Positions 1-6,603 of a DNA stretch of 12,244 nucleotides are shown in pieces. Origin of the DNA: JADGQA01 sp964579855 (lineage in GTDB: Bacteria; Bacteroidota; Ignavibacteria; UBA10030). The position numbers and the translations under genes are program-made. How positions within the stretch are numbered: the stretch's first letter is position 1; every line of letters starts with the position of its first letter. The notes beneath the pieces were generated by a model. It had not been told where the DNA came from and ran no database searches. It worked only from the letters and a program-made list of their open reading frames with translations. Location: the NCBI GenBank assembly GCA_964579855.1, contig CAZOIM010000118.1:1-12244 (forward strand), written 5' to 3'.

Positions 1-619
1 CAAGGAACCGATTCACGGTCTCGGCAGCGTTTGGATCAAACGCAAGACGCAATACTCGTTCCTCTTCAGTAACTGTCAGTCCGAACACTCTTTCAACATA
101 GCCTATCAGCATTTCAAACATGTGAGTAGTACCGCGAGTCAAAGACAGGAGTCCGTTGAAATAGAATGCATATTTTTCCTGGCCTTGACCTATCGTGATC
201 GCCCCTGGACAAATGAAATTTGCGATGAGAGCGCCGGATGTCATTCGATTAAAAATGAAATTAAGGACGACTCGATAATGCGTCCTGCGTACACGGAGCA
301 ACTCCATCAGCAGTTTGAACGGGTTGCGGTAGAGGATAAATATCCTATCAACACTTTTCTCATTTCGCACGATTTCGACATTTGTCTCACTTGCCAACAC
401 GCCGATATGCAATTGTGGATTTCTGGATTTAAGGATCCGGAAAATTGGAAGCGTGACAATCATGTCTCCAATTTTGTCGTAACGCAATATCAGAACAGAG
501 TTAACGCTCGAAAGGTCAAGCGGTAGCGCCACGCGCTTATTCCTCAAGACGAGGCGAAACACGGGATACACAAACCACTTGCGCCAGGCACGTTCGAACA
601 CAACAATAAGATTCTTCAT
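1..619 (-). CDS. GT9-family glycosyltransferase (ADP-heptose:LPS heptosyltransferase-like), C-terminus off the window
   Basis: The frame is open from the ATG at 619 to the left edge, giving 206 codons with no stop, so this is the N-terminal half to two thirds of a GT9 enzyme. Residues about 43-58 read VLILRYDKIGDMIVTLP, the family signature for the first Rossmann domain (R-x-D-x-IGD-x5-P). It is followed by an alternating beta/alpha pattern (LHIGVLASE, VDRIFILY, YRVVLNFIF). GT9 enzymes transfer heptose or related sugars from ADP-activated donors to lipid A core or similar acceptors at the inner face of the cytoplasmic membrane. The N-terminus is basic and aromatic, which fits membrane association. 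The start overlaps the stop of the preceding GT9 gene as ATGA, so the two are probably translationally coupled. The sugar and acceptor cannot be told. The C-terminal donor-binding half is not in the window. Confidence 0.85.
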   Translation of the reverse strand, partial: MKNLIVVFERAWRKWFVYPVFRLVLRNKRVALPLDLSSVNSVLILRYDKIGDMIVTLPIFRILKSRNPQLHIGVLASETNVEIVRNEKSVDRIFILYRNPFKLLMELLRVRRTHYRVVLNFIFNRMTSGALIANFICPGAITIGQGQEKYAFYFNGLLSLTRGTTHMFEMLIGYVERVFGLTVTEEERVLRLAFDPNAAETVNRFL

Positions 620-1743
620 GTCCTGGCGACTACGCCTTTTGGCCTACGTGTCTGGATTCGTGCGCGTTTCGATGTTATTCGAAGAACCGCCTGGAACACC
701 TCTTCCGGAGAAATGACACGAAGATCATCGACGTCTGCGATGAGAGCTTCGCTCCGTGTTTTGTACGGTTCCCAAATCTTAAGGTTCTTATCTGATTGAA
801 CGTACATAACAACGGACGGCACTGAAAACGCAGCAGCCAGGTGAACTGCTGAAGTATCGGGTGTGATCAGCAAGCCGAGGTTCCTGATCAAACCGGCGAA
901 TTCATCAAAAGAATTCGTCGGAGGAGCGACGACAACATTACTCAATCCGTTAGCAATCTGTTCGGCGAGTGCCTTGTGCGAAGGCTTTGAGAGTAACAAG
1001 ATTTGACTCTTTCGGTACTTACTTCCGAGAAGTATAATCAATTTACGGAAATTGTCGATCCCCCAGAATCGTACATCGTGGCCGGCGGAAATATTGATTC
1101 CCAGTGTCTTTTCCCGGACCAAGCCGCTTTGGTCGAACACGCGATTTGAAAAATTCATCGCCTGCTCTGGAATTGTGAACCGGACCCGAAGGTCCTCGCG
1201 CGAAGGATCAATACCAAAAGGAATCAGCAATTTGGCAATCCGATCGACTATATGAGCATCCTTTCTCGACAACAACGGTACCACGATGTCATATGCATAT
1301 GCGTTATCTTTTTGCAGGCCGACAGTCCAGCGGGCGCCCGATACCAGGCAAATGACTGTCGACGTGGCAGATGGGTTGTCCATGAGGTCGATGACGAAAT
1401 CGTAATTCTCACGTCTAATTTTGGTCATCATCCTCATTGACGAGTATACCTGCTTATTATAGATCCAGCGTCTTCGTATGCTGGGATCGTTCGCCAACGC
1501 AAAGTGGTTGTTCGTGCTGAGCAAGACGTCAATGATAGCATTCGGATATTTGTTTTTGAGGGCCGCGAACAATGGGGTCGAAACGAGGACGTCTCCAATT
1601 CTGTCTTGTCTCACGAAGAGATATTTGCAGGAACCGTAATCCATCCCCCTTGCAGGCGATTTGCTCGTTCTGACCAGGGATCGGAGTGATTTAATAAGAA
1701 ACCGGCGGAAGGCTAATTCAATATTCTTGAGTGCCAGATTCAT
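616..1743 (-). CDS. GT9-family glycosyltransferase (heptosyltransferase-like)
   Basis: From the chosen ATG at 1743 the protein has 375 residues, a normal GT9 length. The N-terminal signature FVRQDRIGDVLVSTP lies at about residues 43-57. The C-terminal donor-binding motif TPDTSAVHLAAAFSVPSVVM begins near residue 294 and is followed by W-x-PY. Both are hallmarks of the ADP-heptose:LPS heptosyltransferase family. The same frame is open upstream to an ATG at 1854, but that start would run 86 bases into the exporter gene and add 37 residues unlike the family. The ATG at 1743 leaves a 25-base gap after the exporter stop and starts MNLALKN. No clear Shine-Dalgarno is seen there. It lies downstream of the MsbA-like exporter and overlaps the next GT9 gene by four bases, so it is probably part of one lipopolysaccharide-type operon. 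The sugar specificity is unknown. Confidence 0.9.
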   Translation of the reverse strand: MNLALKNIELAFRRFLIKSLRSLVRTSKSPARGMDYGSCKYLFVRQDRIGDVLVSTPLFAALKNKYPNAIIDVLLSTNNHFALANDPSIRRRWIYNKQVYSSMRMMTKIRRENYDFVIDLMDNPSATSTVICLVSGARWTVGLQKDNAYAYDIVVPLLSRKDAHIVDRIAKLLIPFGIDPSREDLRVRFTIPEQAMNFSNRVFDQSGLVREKTLGINISAGHDVRFWGIDNFRKLIILLGSKYRKSQILLLSKPSHKALAEQIANGLSNVVVAPPTNSFDEFAGLIRNLGLLITPDTSAVHLAAAFSVPSVVMYVQSDKNLKIWEPYKTRSEALIADVDDLRVISPEEVFQAVLRITSKRARIQTRRPKGVVART

Positions 1744-1768
1744 TCGTTCGGGAAGCTGTTGCGGTACG

Positions 1769-3592
1769 TTAAGCAGAGAATTGCAGTGTGTAAAGACGCC
1801 TGTAGAGACCGGAATCTTTGTTAAGCAGCGTCTCGTGCGTGCCTTGTTCGACAATCATTCCACGGTCTAAAACAAATATCTGATCACAATGGAGAATCGT
1901 GGAGAGGCGATGGGCGATCACAAAGGATGTTCTGCCCCGCATCAGTCTATCCAATGCCTCCTGAACCATTTGTTCGGATTCGGTATCCAATGCGGATGTG
2001 GCTTCATCCAGCAGAAGTATTTTTGGATCACGGATAATTGCGCGAGCAATGGCAATTCTCTGACGCTGCCCTCCGGATAATTGCACACCACGCTCACCAA
2101 CTTCAGTGTCATAGCCGCGTTCCAGGCGTTCAATAAATTCACTTGCGTTTGCAGATCGGGCCGCGGAGATCATTTCGGATTCGGTAGCATTCAGTCGACC
2201 ATAGGCTATATTCGCTCTGATGGATCCACTGAACAAAACCACTTCCTGTGGTACAATTGCAATATGGGACCGCAGATAAGCAAGATCCATAGTACGAATG
2301 TTGATGCCGTCGATTGCAATCATGCCATTGACAACTTCGTAGAATCGCGGAATAAGGTTCACCATTGTACTTTTTCCGCTCCCGCTTGGTCCGACAAGAG
2401 CAATCTTCTTCCCCTGCTCGACAACCAGGGAAACATTGTTCAATGCCTGATTCTCTCCATTGTAGGAAAAACTGACGTTGCGAAATTCGACTTTTCCATT
2501 TAAGCGCGCCATCTTATCATTTGTACTCTCAATCTTTTCCACCTCCAGATCGAGCATTTCAAAGATCAGTCCTGCTGAGACCAGCGATTTCTGCACTCTA
2601 GCACCGCTTTCTCCCAAGGCTTTTACAGGCTTGGCCATGTTGATCATGATGAACAGAAAGAACGAAAGGTCTTTCAGTGTCATTGTTCCCTGGATGAACA
2701 AGTATCCGGTAAATAGCACGATAATCGAAGTAACAAGAGTATTGAATAGTTCATTTGTAGGACTCAGGAGCGCCATCACACGAACGATCTTCATTGCGTG
2801 ATGATAGTTCGCTTCAACTTTTCTCTGAAATTCTTTCTTCTCAAAATCTTCACGCGTGAATGATTTGATAATTCTTATTGACGATATTTTTTCCTGCAAA
2901 AAGGCTGAAATTTCGGCGATAGTATTTGTAAGGTCTCTGCTGAAACTCCTGATGCGGTCGCCAAATTTTCTGGATATTTCCCCAAATATGATGAACACAA
3001 CTATTGTGAAAACCGTCAAACGCCAATCAGTGAAAATTAACACACTTGCGAATACGAGCGCAAAAATAGCATTTTGCGACATTTCGACAAGGAGCGAGAG
3101 TGTCTGTTCGACGTTATTCACGTCATTCGTAACGCGGGACATAGTATAGCCTGTCTTGTTGGTATCGAAAAATCTGACAGGCAATTGGACAACGGTTCCA
3201 AATAATTCGTTTCTGAATCTCATGAGGATCTTCTGTTGCGCCGAACTCATCACATATTCGCGCACATAGACAAAACATGCTTTGAATAGCGTTATGATGA
3301 GAACTGCGAAAGCGACCTTCCCGATGACCCACATTGCGTCACTGTAACCATTTACTTGAAGAGAGACGATAGGGTGATCCCGCACCGTGATATCGAAAGG
3401 GACCACAATCGGCGCGTGGGCGCTTACAAGTTTTCCAACAGTTTGAAAGAACTCTATGAGCGTCGCCATTAAAGCCGAAGTCAGGACATCCGAAAGGCTC
3501 ATGATTCCTACTGAGACCAGTCCGGCGACAACCCGCCATTTATGACGAACAAAGTACTTGAGTAGTCTGGTAAAGACGCCGATCGGTGTCAT
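1769..3592 (-). CDS. ABC exporter, fused permease and ATPase (MsbA/MdlB-like lipid flippase)
   Basis: This 607-residue half-transporter has an N-terminal type I exporter membrane domain (about residues 15-340, several strongly hydrophobic segments) and a C-terminal nucleotide-binding domain. The ATPase has Walker A GPSGSGKST at 401-409, the Q-loop VPQE with Q449, the signature LSGGQ at 505-509, Walker B ILLLDE at 525-530, the D-loop SALD, and the H-loop histidine at 561. All catalytic positions are present. Such proteins work as homodimers. The closest well-known role is MsbA, which flips lipid A-core across the inner membrane. The two glycosyltransferases downstream favour a lipid or lipid-linked glycan cargo, but a drug exporter of the same fold cannot be excluded. 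The segment between the first two membrane helices (about residues 50-88) looks longer than in E. coli MsbA. The ATG overlaps the stop of the DUF971 gene (ATGA), so the start is well supported. Confidence 0.93.
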   Translation of the reverse strand: MTPIGVFTRLLKYFVRHKWRVVAGLVSVGIMSLSDVLTSALMATLIEFFQTVGKLVSAHAPIVVPFDITVRDHPIVSLQVNGYSDAMWVIGKVAFAVLIITLFKACFVYVREYVMSSAQQKILMRFRNELFGTVVQLPVRFFDTNKTGYTMSRVTNDVNNVEQTLSLLVEMSQNAIFALVFASVLIFTDWRLTVFTIVVFIIFGEISRKFGDRIRSFSRDLTNTIAEISAFLQEKISSIRIIKSFTREDFEKKEFQRKVEANYHHAMKIVRVMALLSPTNELFNTLVTSIIVLFTGYLFIQGTMTLKDLSFFLFIMINMAKPVKALGESGARVQKSLVSAGLIFEMLDLEVEKIESTNDKMARLNGKVEFRNVSFSYNGENQALNNVSLVVEQGKKIALVGPSGSGKSTMVNLIPRFYEVVNGMIAIDGINIRTMDLAYLRSHIAIVPQEVVLFSGSIRANIAYGRLNATESEMISAARSANASEFIERLERGYDTEVGERGVQLSGGQRQRIAIARAIIRDPKILLLDEATSALDTESEQMVQEALDRLMRGRTSFVIAHRLSTILHCDQIFVLDRGMIVEQGTHETLLNKDSGLYRRLYTLQFSA

Positions 3593-3897
3593 TGTGGTGC
3601 AGATTCAGAGAGACTGCGAAGTTTTTCCCAGGTGTAGATGCCCGTTTGATGACCATCACCCCAGTATACCTGGAGGGCATAGTTGCCGACTTGCTGCGCT
3701 CCTTTGAGCACGTATTTTCCGGGAAGTTCAGGCTGCTCCGCCGGTTTGAAGGTTTTCAAAAGGACAGTCTCACCCTGACAAGATGCGCAGGGGCATTGGT
3801 CACGCAAAAGCCGTATTGGAATTCTTGTTTCTGTCCCATCTCCCCATTTCAGGGACAGCTCGTCGGGATTTGGAAGGCTAATTTGTGTTGGGGTCAA
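3589..3897 (-). CDS. DUF971-domain protein (GBBH-like N-terminal domain), TTG start
   Basis: This 102-residue protein matches the DUF971 pattern throughout: LKWGDGTETRIP near residue 16, RDQCPCASC near 32-40, then GNYALQVYWGDGHQTGIYTWEKLRSL near 70-96. The same fold forms the N-terminus of gamma-butyrobetaine hydroxylase and the C-terminus of the plant Fe-S carrier HCF101. Standalone bacterial copies have no settled function. The clustered cysteines C34, C36 and C39 could bind metal; that is inference from the sequence. The start is TTG at 3897, supported by AGGA seven bases upstream and by the family's usual N-terminal length. The stop overlaps the start of the ABC exporter gene. No convincing promoter is visible between this gene and the tRNA terminator upstream, so it may use a weak promoter there or read-through from the tRNA. 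Confidence 0.88.
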   Translation of the reverse strand: MTPTQISLPNPDELSLKWGDGTETRIPIRLLRDQCPCASCQGETVLLKTFKPAEQPELPGKYVLKGAQQVGNYALQVYWGDGHQTGIYTWEKLRSLSESAPQ

Positions 3898-3904
3898 CTC
3901 AAGG

Positions 3905-3908
3905 TCCT
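3905..3908 (-). promoter_or_regulatory. Shine-Dalgarno AGGA that fixes the TTG start of the DUF971 gene
   Basis: On the minus strand AGGA sits seven bases before the TTG at 3897. There is no in-frame ATG near the expected N-terminus, so this site decides the start. Confidence 0.65.
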
Positions 3909-3936
3909 GAACGTACCAGATGGTTCATCATTTAAG

Positions 3937-3969
3937 AAAAAAAGGACAACCATTGTTGATTGTCCTTTT
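3937..3969 (-). terminator. Intrinsic terminator behind tRNA-Ala
   Basis: Perfect 10-base arms (AAAAGGACAA and TTGTCCTTTT on the plus strand, 3940-3949 and 3960-3969) enclose a 10-base loop. Read on the minus strand the hairpin is followed by a run of seven T (3937-3943). It lies 30 bases past the tRNA 3' end and before the DUF971 gene. It should end the tRNA transcript and partly insulate the exporter operon. Confidence 0.85.
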
Positions 3970-3998
3970 CATATTCAATTCTATGGTAAAACTACACG

Positions 3999-4072
3999 TG
4001 GACCGTACCGGGCTCGAACCGGTGACCTCCACAATGCCATTGTGGCGCTCTCCCAAACTGAGCTAACGGCCC
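3999..4072 (-). tRNA. tRNA-Ala (anticodon GGC)
   Basis: The minus strand folds into a full 74-base cloverleaf. The acceptor stem is GGGCCGT/ACGGTCC, the D stem GCTC/GAGC, the anticodon stem CCACA/TGTGG with loop ATGGCAT, and the T stem ACCGG/CCGGT with loop TTCGAGC. The anticodon GGC (complement of 4036-4038) reads GCC and GCU alanine codons. The acceptor stem has the G3:U70 pair, the main identity element for alanyl-tRNA synthetase, and A73 as discriminator. The 3' CCA is not encoded: the bases after A73 are CGT, so it must be added by the CCA-adding enzyme. It has its own promoter upstream and a terminator downstream. Confidence 0.97.
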
Positions 4073-4083
4073 CTATAACTGAC

Positions 4084-4112
4084 AATATACCCAACGATGA
4101 AAGGAAAGTCAA
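4084..4112 (-). promoter_or_regulatory. Sigma-70-type promoter for tRNA-Ala
   Basis: On the minus strand TTGACT (4107-4112) and TATATT (4084-4089) are separated by exactly 17 bases. The predicted start of transcription, about 4077, falls a few bases before the mature tRNA 5' end at 4072. The match to the housekeeping consensus is 5/6 for each box. Confidence 0.75.
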
Positions 4113-4205
4113 TTTAGAATCTCGTTGCACCATGAGTGAGATTTGAGTAATTTTTGATGAAGACAAAGCATTGACCGACGTACAACTATCACGTTTTGAG
4201 CAACC

Positions 4206-4637
4206 ATGATTCCATCGCAATCACAAACGCGGGAGCTTTCCCGAGTGGTTCTCGTGCTCATACCCTTTAGTTTCATTGCCGCTCTCGTTCTCCAATCCTG
4301 CAAAGACGAAAAACCGAACACCTCAAGTTACACGCTGCCTGATACCAATCTGAGTTATTCGCGCGACATCGACCCACTCTTTGCTCAGACATGTCTCGGA
4401 TCGCAGTGCCACAGCGGAAACCCGGGGGCCGGTAATCTCAATTTGGAACCGCCCTCATGGAGCAATTTAAACTTCCATATTCCACAGCAAGTCGTACCAA
4501 AGGACACGAACAGCCTGCTCCTAAAATGGCTCGACGGTGCGTTCGTTCCAAGAATGCCATCAAACCAGAACCCATTGACATCCAACCAAATACACGGCAT
4601 AAAAGAATGGATCAAAGAGGGAGCTAAGAATAACTAG
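4206..4637 (+). CDS. Small lipoprotein with an atypical CX4CH c-type haem motif
   Basis: This 143-residue protein starts with a lipoprotein signal peptide: two arginines in the n-region (R9, R13), a hydrophobic core at about 14-29, and a lipobox-like LQSC with C32 as the predicted lipidated residue. A mono-haem-like domain follows. SYSRDIDPLFAQTC leads into C63-LGSQ-C68-H69, a CX4CH site in place of CXXCH. Later parts are VVPKDTNSLLLKWLDG (about 96-111), VPRMP with M117 as a possible distal ligand, and LTSNQIHGIKEWIKEGA near the end. This layout resembles small c-type cytochrome domain proteins of the Bacteroidota/Ignavibacteria type, so an electron-transfer role outside the inner membrane is likely but not shown. 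A GTG at 4245 has a better Shine-Dalgarno (GGGAG, nine bases), but starting there would remove the charged n-region, so I keep the ATG at 4206. The upstream 4113-4205 shows no convincing plus-strand promoter. The stop overlaps that of nadK. Confidence 0.82.
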   Translation: MIPSQSQTRELSRVVLVLIPFSFIAALVLQSCKDEKPNTSSYTLPDTNLSYSRDIDPLFAQTCLGSQCHSGNPGAGNLNLEPPSWSNLNFHIPQQVVPKDTNSLLLKWLDGAFVPRMPSNQNPLTSNQIHGIKEWIKEGAKNN

Positions 4638-5530
4638 GACTTGCTCTCGTTGCTCATTCGCACGTCCGTTGCCCAGTGTAGTTTCTTCCTCAGGACGTCG
4701 TAATAACTCGTGGTCTTTCTTTTCACCAGCCTTGCTTCACATGTCGCCTTTTGCACGACGATTTTGGCTGGTGAGCTCAATTGCTTCTCTTGCTGTCCAT
4801 CTGCTGTAAGTTGAATTCCCGAGACTGTCGAAAGCACCCTGAGTTCAATAACAGAATCATCAGGGACGATTACGGGTCGTGCGGTGAGAGTGTGTGGGCA
4901 GATTGGGCTGATCGTGATGGAATGATTTTTCGGCGTCACGATAGGTCCGCCATTTGCCAGGGCATAGGCCGTGGATCCTGTCGGAGTCGAAATGATAATG
5001 CCGTCTCCTGTGAATGTTGCCAGAAACTCCTCGTTAACGTAGGTTTCGATGTTCATGACTCGAGAGGCTCCGTACTTCGAAACCACGATATCATTGAGAG
5101 CTGTGAACCGTGATTTCATTCCATTCCCGTACGTTTCCAGCATCATCCTCGTTTCAATCGTGTATTCATTACGGAGGATCTCATCAAGACACTCGTTCAT
5201 TTCGTTAAGAGATACTTCGGCGAGGAAGCCAAGTTTCCCAAGGTTGATGCCCAGAATAGGTGTTTTACTCTTGGCGAGAAGGCGTGCGAATCGAAGAATC
5301 GTTCCGTCCCCTCCCAGGGAAATCAACATGTCGCAGGAGCTTCCGAGCTTCTCCTCTGAAACCAGGTTGGCGTGACTGACCTTAAGAGCGCGAAGGGTCG
5401 GTTTGATCGTCTTTGCCACTGCATCGTGAACAACAAAATGAATGTTGTCCCGGCAAAAACGCGTCAGCAATTGCTCAACGACGTGAGGCAGCTCAGCTTT
5501 GTCGAGATTCCCCGAAATTCCAAATTTCAC
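4634..5530 (-). CDS. nadK: NAD kinase (ATP/polyphosphate NAD kinase)
   Basis: This 298-residue protein phosphorylates NAD to NADP in the cytosol and is the only known route to NADP in most bacteria. It carries the diagnostic motifs: GGDGT at 73-77, GINLGKLGFLAEV at about 94-106, the NAD-binding NDIVV at 146-150, GDG at 175-177, TPTGSTAY at 182-189, and the later SPICPHTLTARPVIV segment. Its length is normal for the family. The start is GTG at 5530, overlapping the stop of the DUF1844 gene as GTGA, with GGAGG ten bases upstream, so translation is probably coupled. It is the last gene of the leuS/GT2/DUF1844/nadK chain. It converges on the plus-strand lipoprotein gene with a 4-base overlap, and no terminator hairpin is visible at the junction. 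Confidence 0.97.
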   Translation of the reverse strand: MKFGISGNLDKAELPHVVEQLLTRFCRDNIHFVVHDAVAKTIKPTLRALKVSHANLVSEEKLGSSCDMLISLGGDGTILRFARLLAKSKTPILGINLGKLGFLAEVSLNEMNECLDEILRNEYTIETRMMLETYGNGMKSRFTALNDIVVSKYGASRVMNIETYVNEEFLATFTGDGIIISTPTGSTAYALANGGPIVTPKNHSITISPICPHTLTARPVIVPDDSVIELRVLSTVSGIQLTADGQQEKQLSSPAKIVVQKATCEARLVKRKTTSYYDVLRKKLHWATDVRMSNESKS

Positions 5531-5820
5531 TTCACTTCTCCCTCCGTTGGTTGAGGCTTGGAAGCTTCGTCGACGTAATTGAGTTTCAGCTCCTGTGACA
5601 AGTTAGCCATGAACTTTTCCTCATCCGCGGTAAGATTACCTTTCGTCTTCTCTTTCAACATGTCAAACATATCGATGATTGCTTGAGCCTGCTCAAGATT
5701 TCGTTCAATTTTATCGGTCGCCGGATTTTTCACTTTTCCCAAATACTGCATCGCAGCAGAGTGAAACATCATGAGGAGGCTAATAAACAGAGCATTGTTT
5801 TTTTCGTCGTTTGTCATCAT
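5527..5820 (-). CDS. DUF1844-domain protein
   Basis: This small 97-residue protein shows the DUF1844 pattern: FISLLMMFHSAAMQYLGKV near the N-terminus, then NLEQAQAIIDMFDMLKEKTKGNLTADEEKF, then a helical tail ending LNYVDEA. It is predicted all-helical and soluble or membrane-associated. The function of DUF1844 is unknown. The start is at ATG 5820, directly after the GT2 stop (TAGATG), with GGAG five bases upstream. A second ATG at 5817 would give eight-base spacing, so the true start may be one codon later. The stop overlaps the GTG of nadK. Its fixed place between a glycosyltransferase and nadK may reflect co-expression more than shared function. Confidence 0.88.
   Translation of the reverse strand: MMTNDEKNNALFISLLMMFHSAAMQYLGKVKNPATDKIERNLEQAQAIIDMFDMLKEKTKGNLTADEEKFMANLSQELKLNYVDEASKPQPTEGEVK
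5538..5545 (-). promoter_or_regulatory. Shine-Dalgarno GGAGGGAG for the GTG start of nadK
   Basis: The site lies inside the last codons of the DUF1844 gene, with GGAGG ten bases before the GTG at 5530. It supports the GTG choice. Confidence 0.65.
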
Positions 5821-6588
5821 CTATTCTCCATGAGAGGCCTTTGCCCGTTTCTGTTCCCACAGTTTTGCGTATTTTGTGAAGACGTAACACGAAGAAAGCA
5901 CGCAAAGAATGAATCCCGCGAAACCGTCAAGAAAACCCAGTTTGAGAAAATACATGCGGAAGAAGGTCCAAAGAGGTCTGATCGTGATTTGGCTGAGACG
6001 GAATGAACGCCCTTCTTCCGTCAATTCGTCCGCGGCCAAAGAAGTATACTTGTTGAATTTCTCGAGGTAGTGTGTAAGAGAAGGATCGGTGTAGTGCAAG
6101 AGGTCTGAAGCCAATTCACCCACAGGGCCGTCGATATCCAGTCGTTCATGAACCCTGGATTCTGTGAATCGTCCTTTTCCGCGTCTGAAAAGCCTGGTTA
6201 CTCGCCCTGGATACCAACCGCAATGAAGAATCCAGTGGCCAAGGAAGCTCGCCTTTCTGGGTACAGAGAACGCTGCTTCGGATCGTGGCCCCGATGTTAG
6301 AACTCTCCTGATTTCTTCCTTCAACGAATCGGAGACGCGTTCGTCAGCATCAAGCCAAAGTATCCAGTCGGATGAAGTCTGAGTAAGAGCGAAGTTTTTG
6401 GCGGCGCCATAACCTTCCCAAGGACGAACATATACCTTCTTCGTGAAATCCTTAGCCTTCAACACTGTAGCATCTGTGCTTCCTGCGTCCACAACGACTA
6501 TTTCATCGGCCCATGCCACGGTAGAAAGACATTCCGAAATGTTGTGTTCTTCGTTTTTTGCGATGAGAATGGCGGATATGGAGCTCAC
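5821..6588 (-). CDS. GT2-family glycosyltransferase (WaaE/KdtX-like)
   Basis: This 255-residue GT-A fold enzyme begins ISAILIAKNEEHNI and has the nucleotide-sugar site VVVDAGSTD (D34) and the metal-binding LDADE (79-83). The middle contains WYPGRVTRLFRRG and VHERLDIDG, typical of the WaaE/KdtX group, which adds a glucose-type sugar to the inner core of lipopolysaccharide. A single hydrophobic helix near 220-240 (FAGFILCVLSSCYVF) suggests anchoring to the inner face of the cytoplasmic membrane. The start is GTG at 6588, with AAGGA nine bases upstream overlapping the stop of leuS. There are only 12 bases between the two genes, so it is probably in the leuS operon. The acceptor is unknown; the family call is firm. 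Confidence 0.9.
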   Translation of the reverse strand: MSSISAILIAKNEEHNISECLSTVAWADEIVVVDAGSTDATVLKAKDFTKKVYVRPWEGYGAAKNFALTQTSSDWILWLDADERVSDSLKEEIRRVLTSGPRSEAAFSVPRKASFLGHWILHCGWYPGRVTRLFRRGKGRFTESRVHERLDIDGPVGELASDLLHYTDPSLTHYLEKFNKYTSLAADELTEEGRSFRLSQITIRPLWTFFRMYFLKLGFLDGFAGFILCVLSSCYVFTKYAKLWEQKRAKASHGE

Positions 6589-6597
6589 TTGACCAAA

Positions 6598-6603
6598 TCC
6601 TTA
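6598..6603 (-). promoter_or_regulatory. Shine-Dalgarno TAAGGA for the GTG start of the GT2 gene
   Basis: The leuS stop codon TAA forms the first half of this site, and the AAGGA ends nine bases before the GTG at 6588. This links termination of leuS translation with initiation of the next gene. Confidence 0.6.

Noticed and set aside
122..526. Plus-strand open frame of 134 codons
   Set aside because: It lies opposite the partial GT9 gene, whose minus-strand translation carries the family signature. The plus-strand product resembles nothing I know.
1744..1854. 37-residue N-terminal extension of the second GT9 protein
   Set aside because: It would overlap the C-terminal coding region of the ABC exporter by 86 bases and is unlike GT9 N-termini. 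The ATG at 1743 is preferred.
3589..3897. Gamma-butyrobetaine hydroxylase fragment
   Set aside because: The domain matches only the N-terminal DUF971 part. At 102 residues it is a complete standalone protein, and nothing resembling the catalytic dioxygenase domain follows.
3586..4146. Plus-strand open frame of 186 codons
   Set aside because: It runs across the DUF971 gene, the terminator and the tRNA on the other strand. It is a chance frame.
4113..4205. Plus-strand promoter for the lipoprotein gene (TTGCAC, 17 bases, TAATTT)
   Set aside because: Each box matches only about half of the consensus, and a Bacteroidota-type TAnnTTTG element is off by one base. This is too weak to list.
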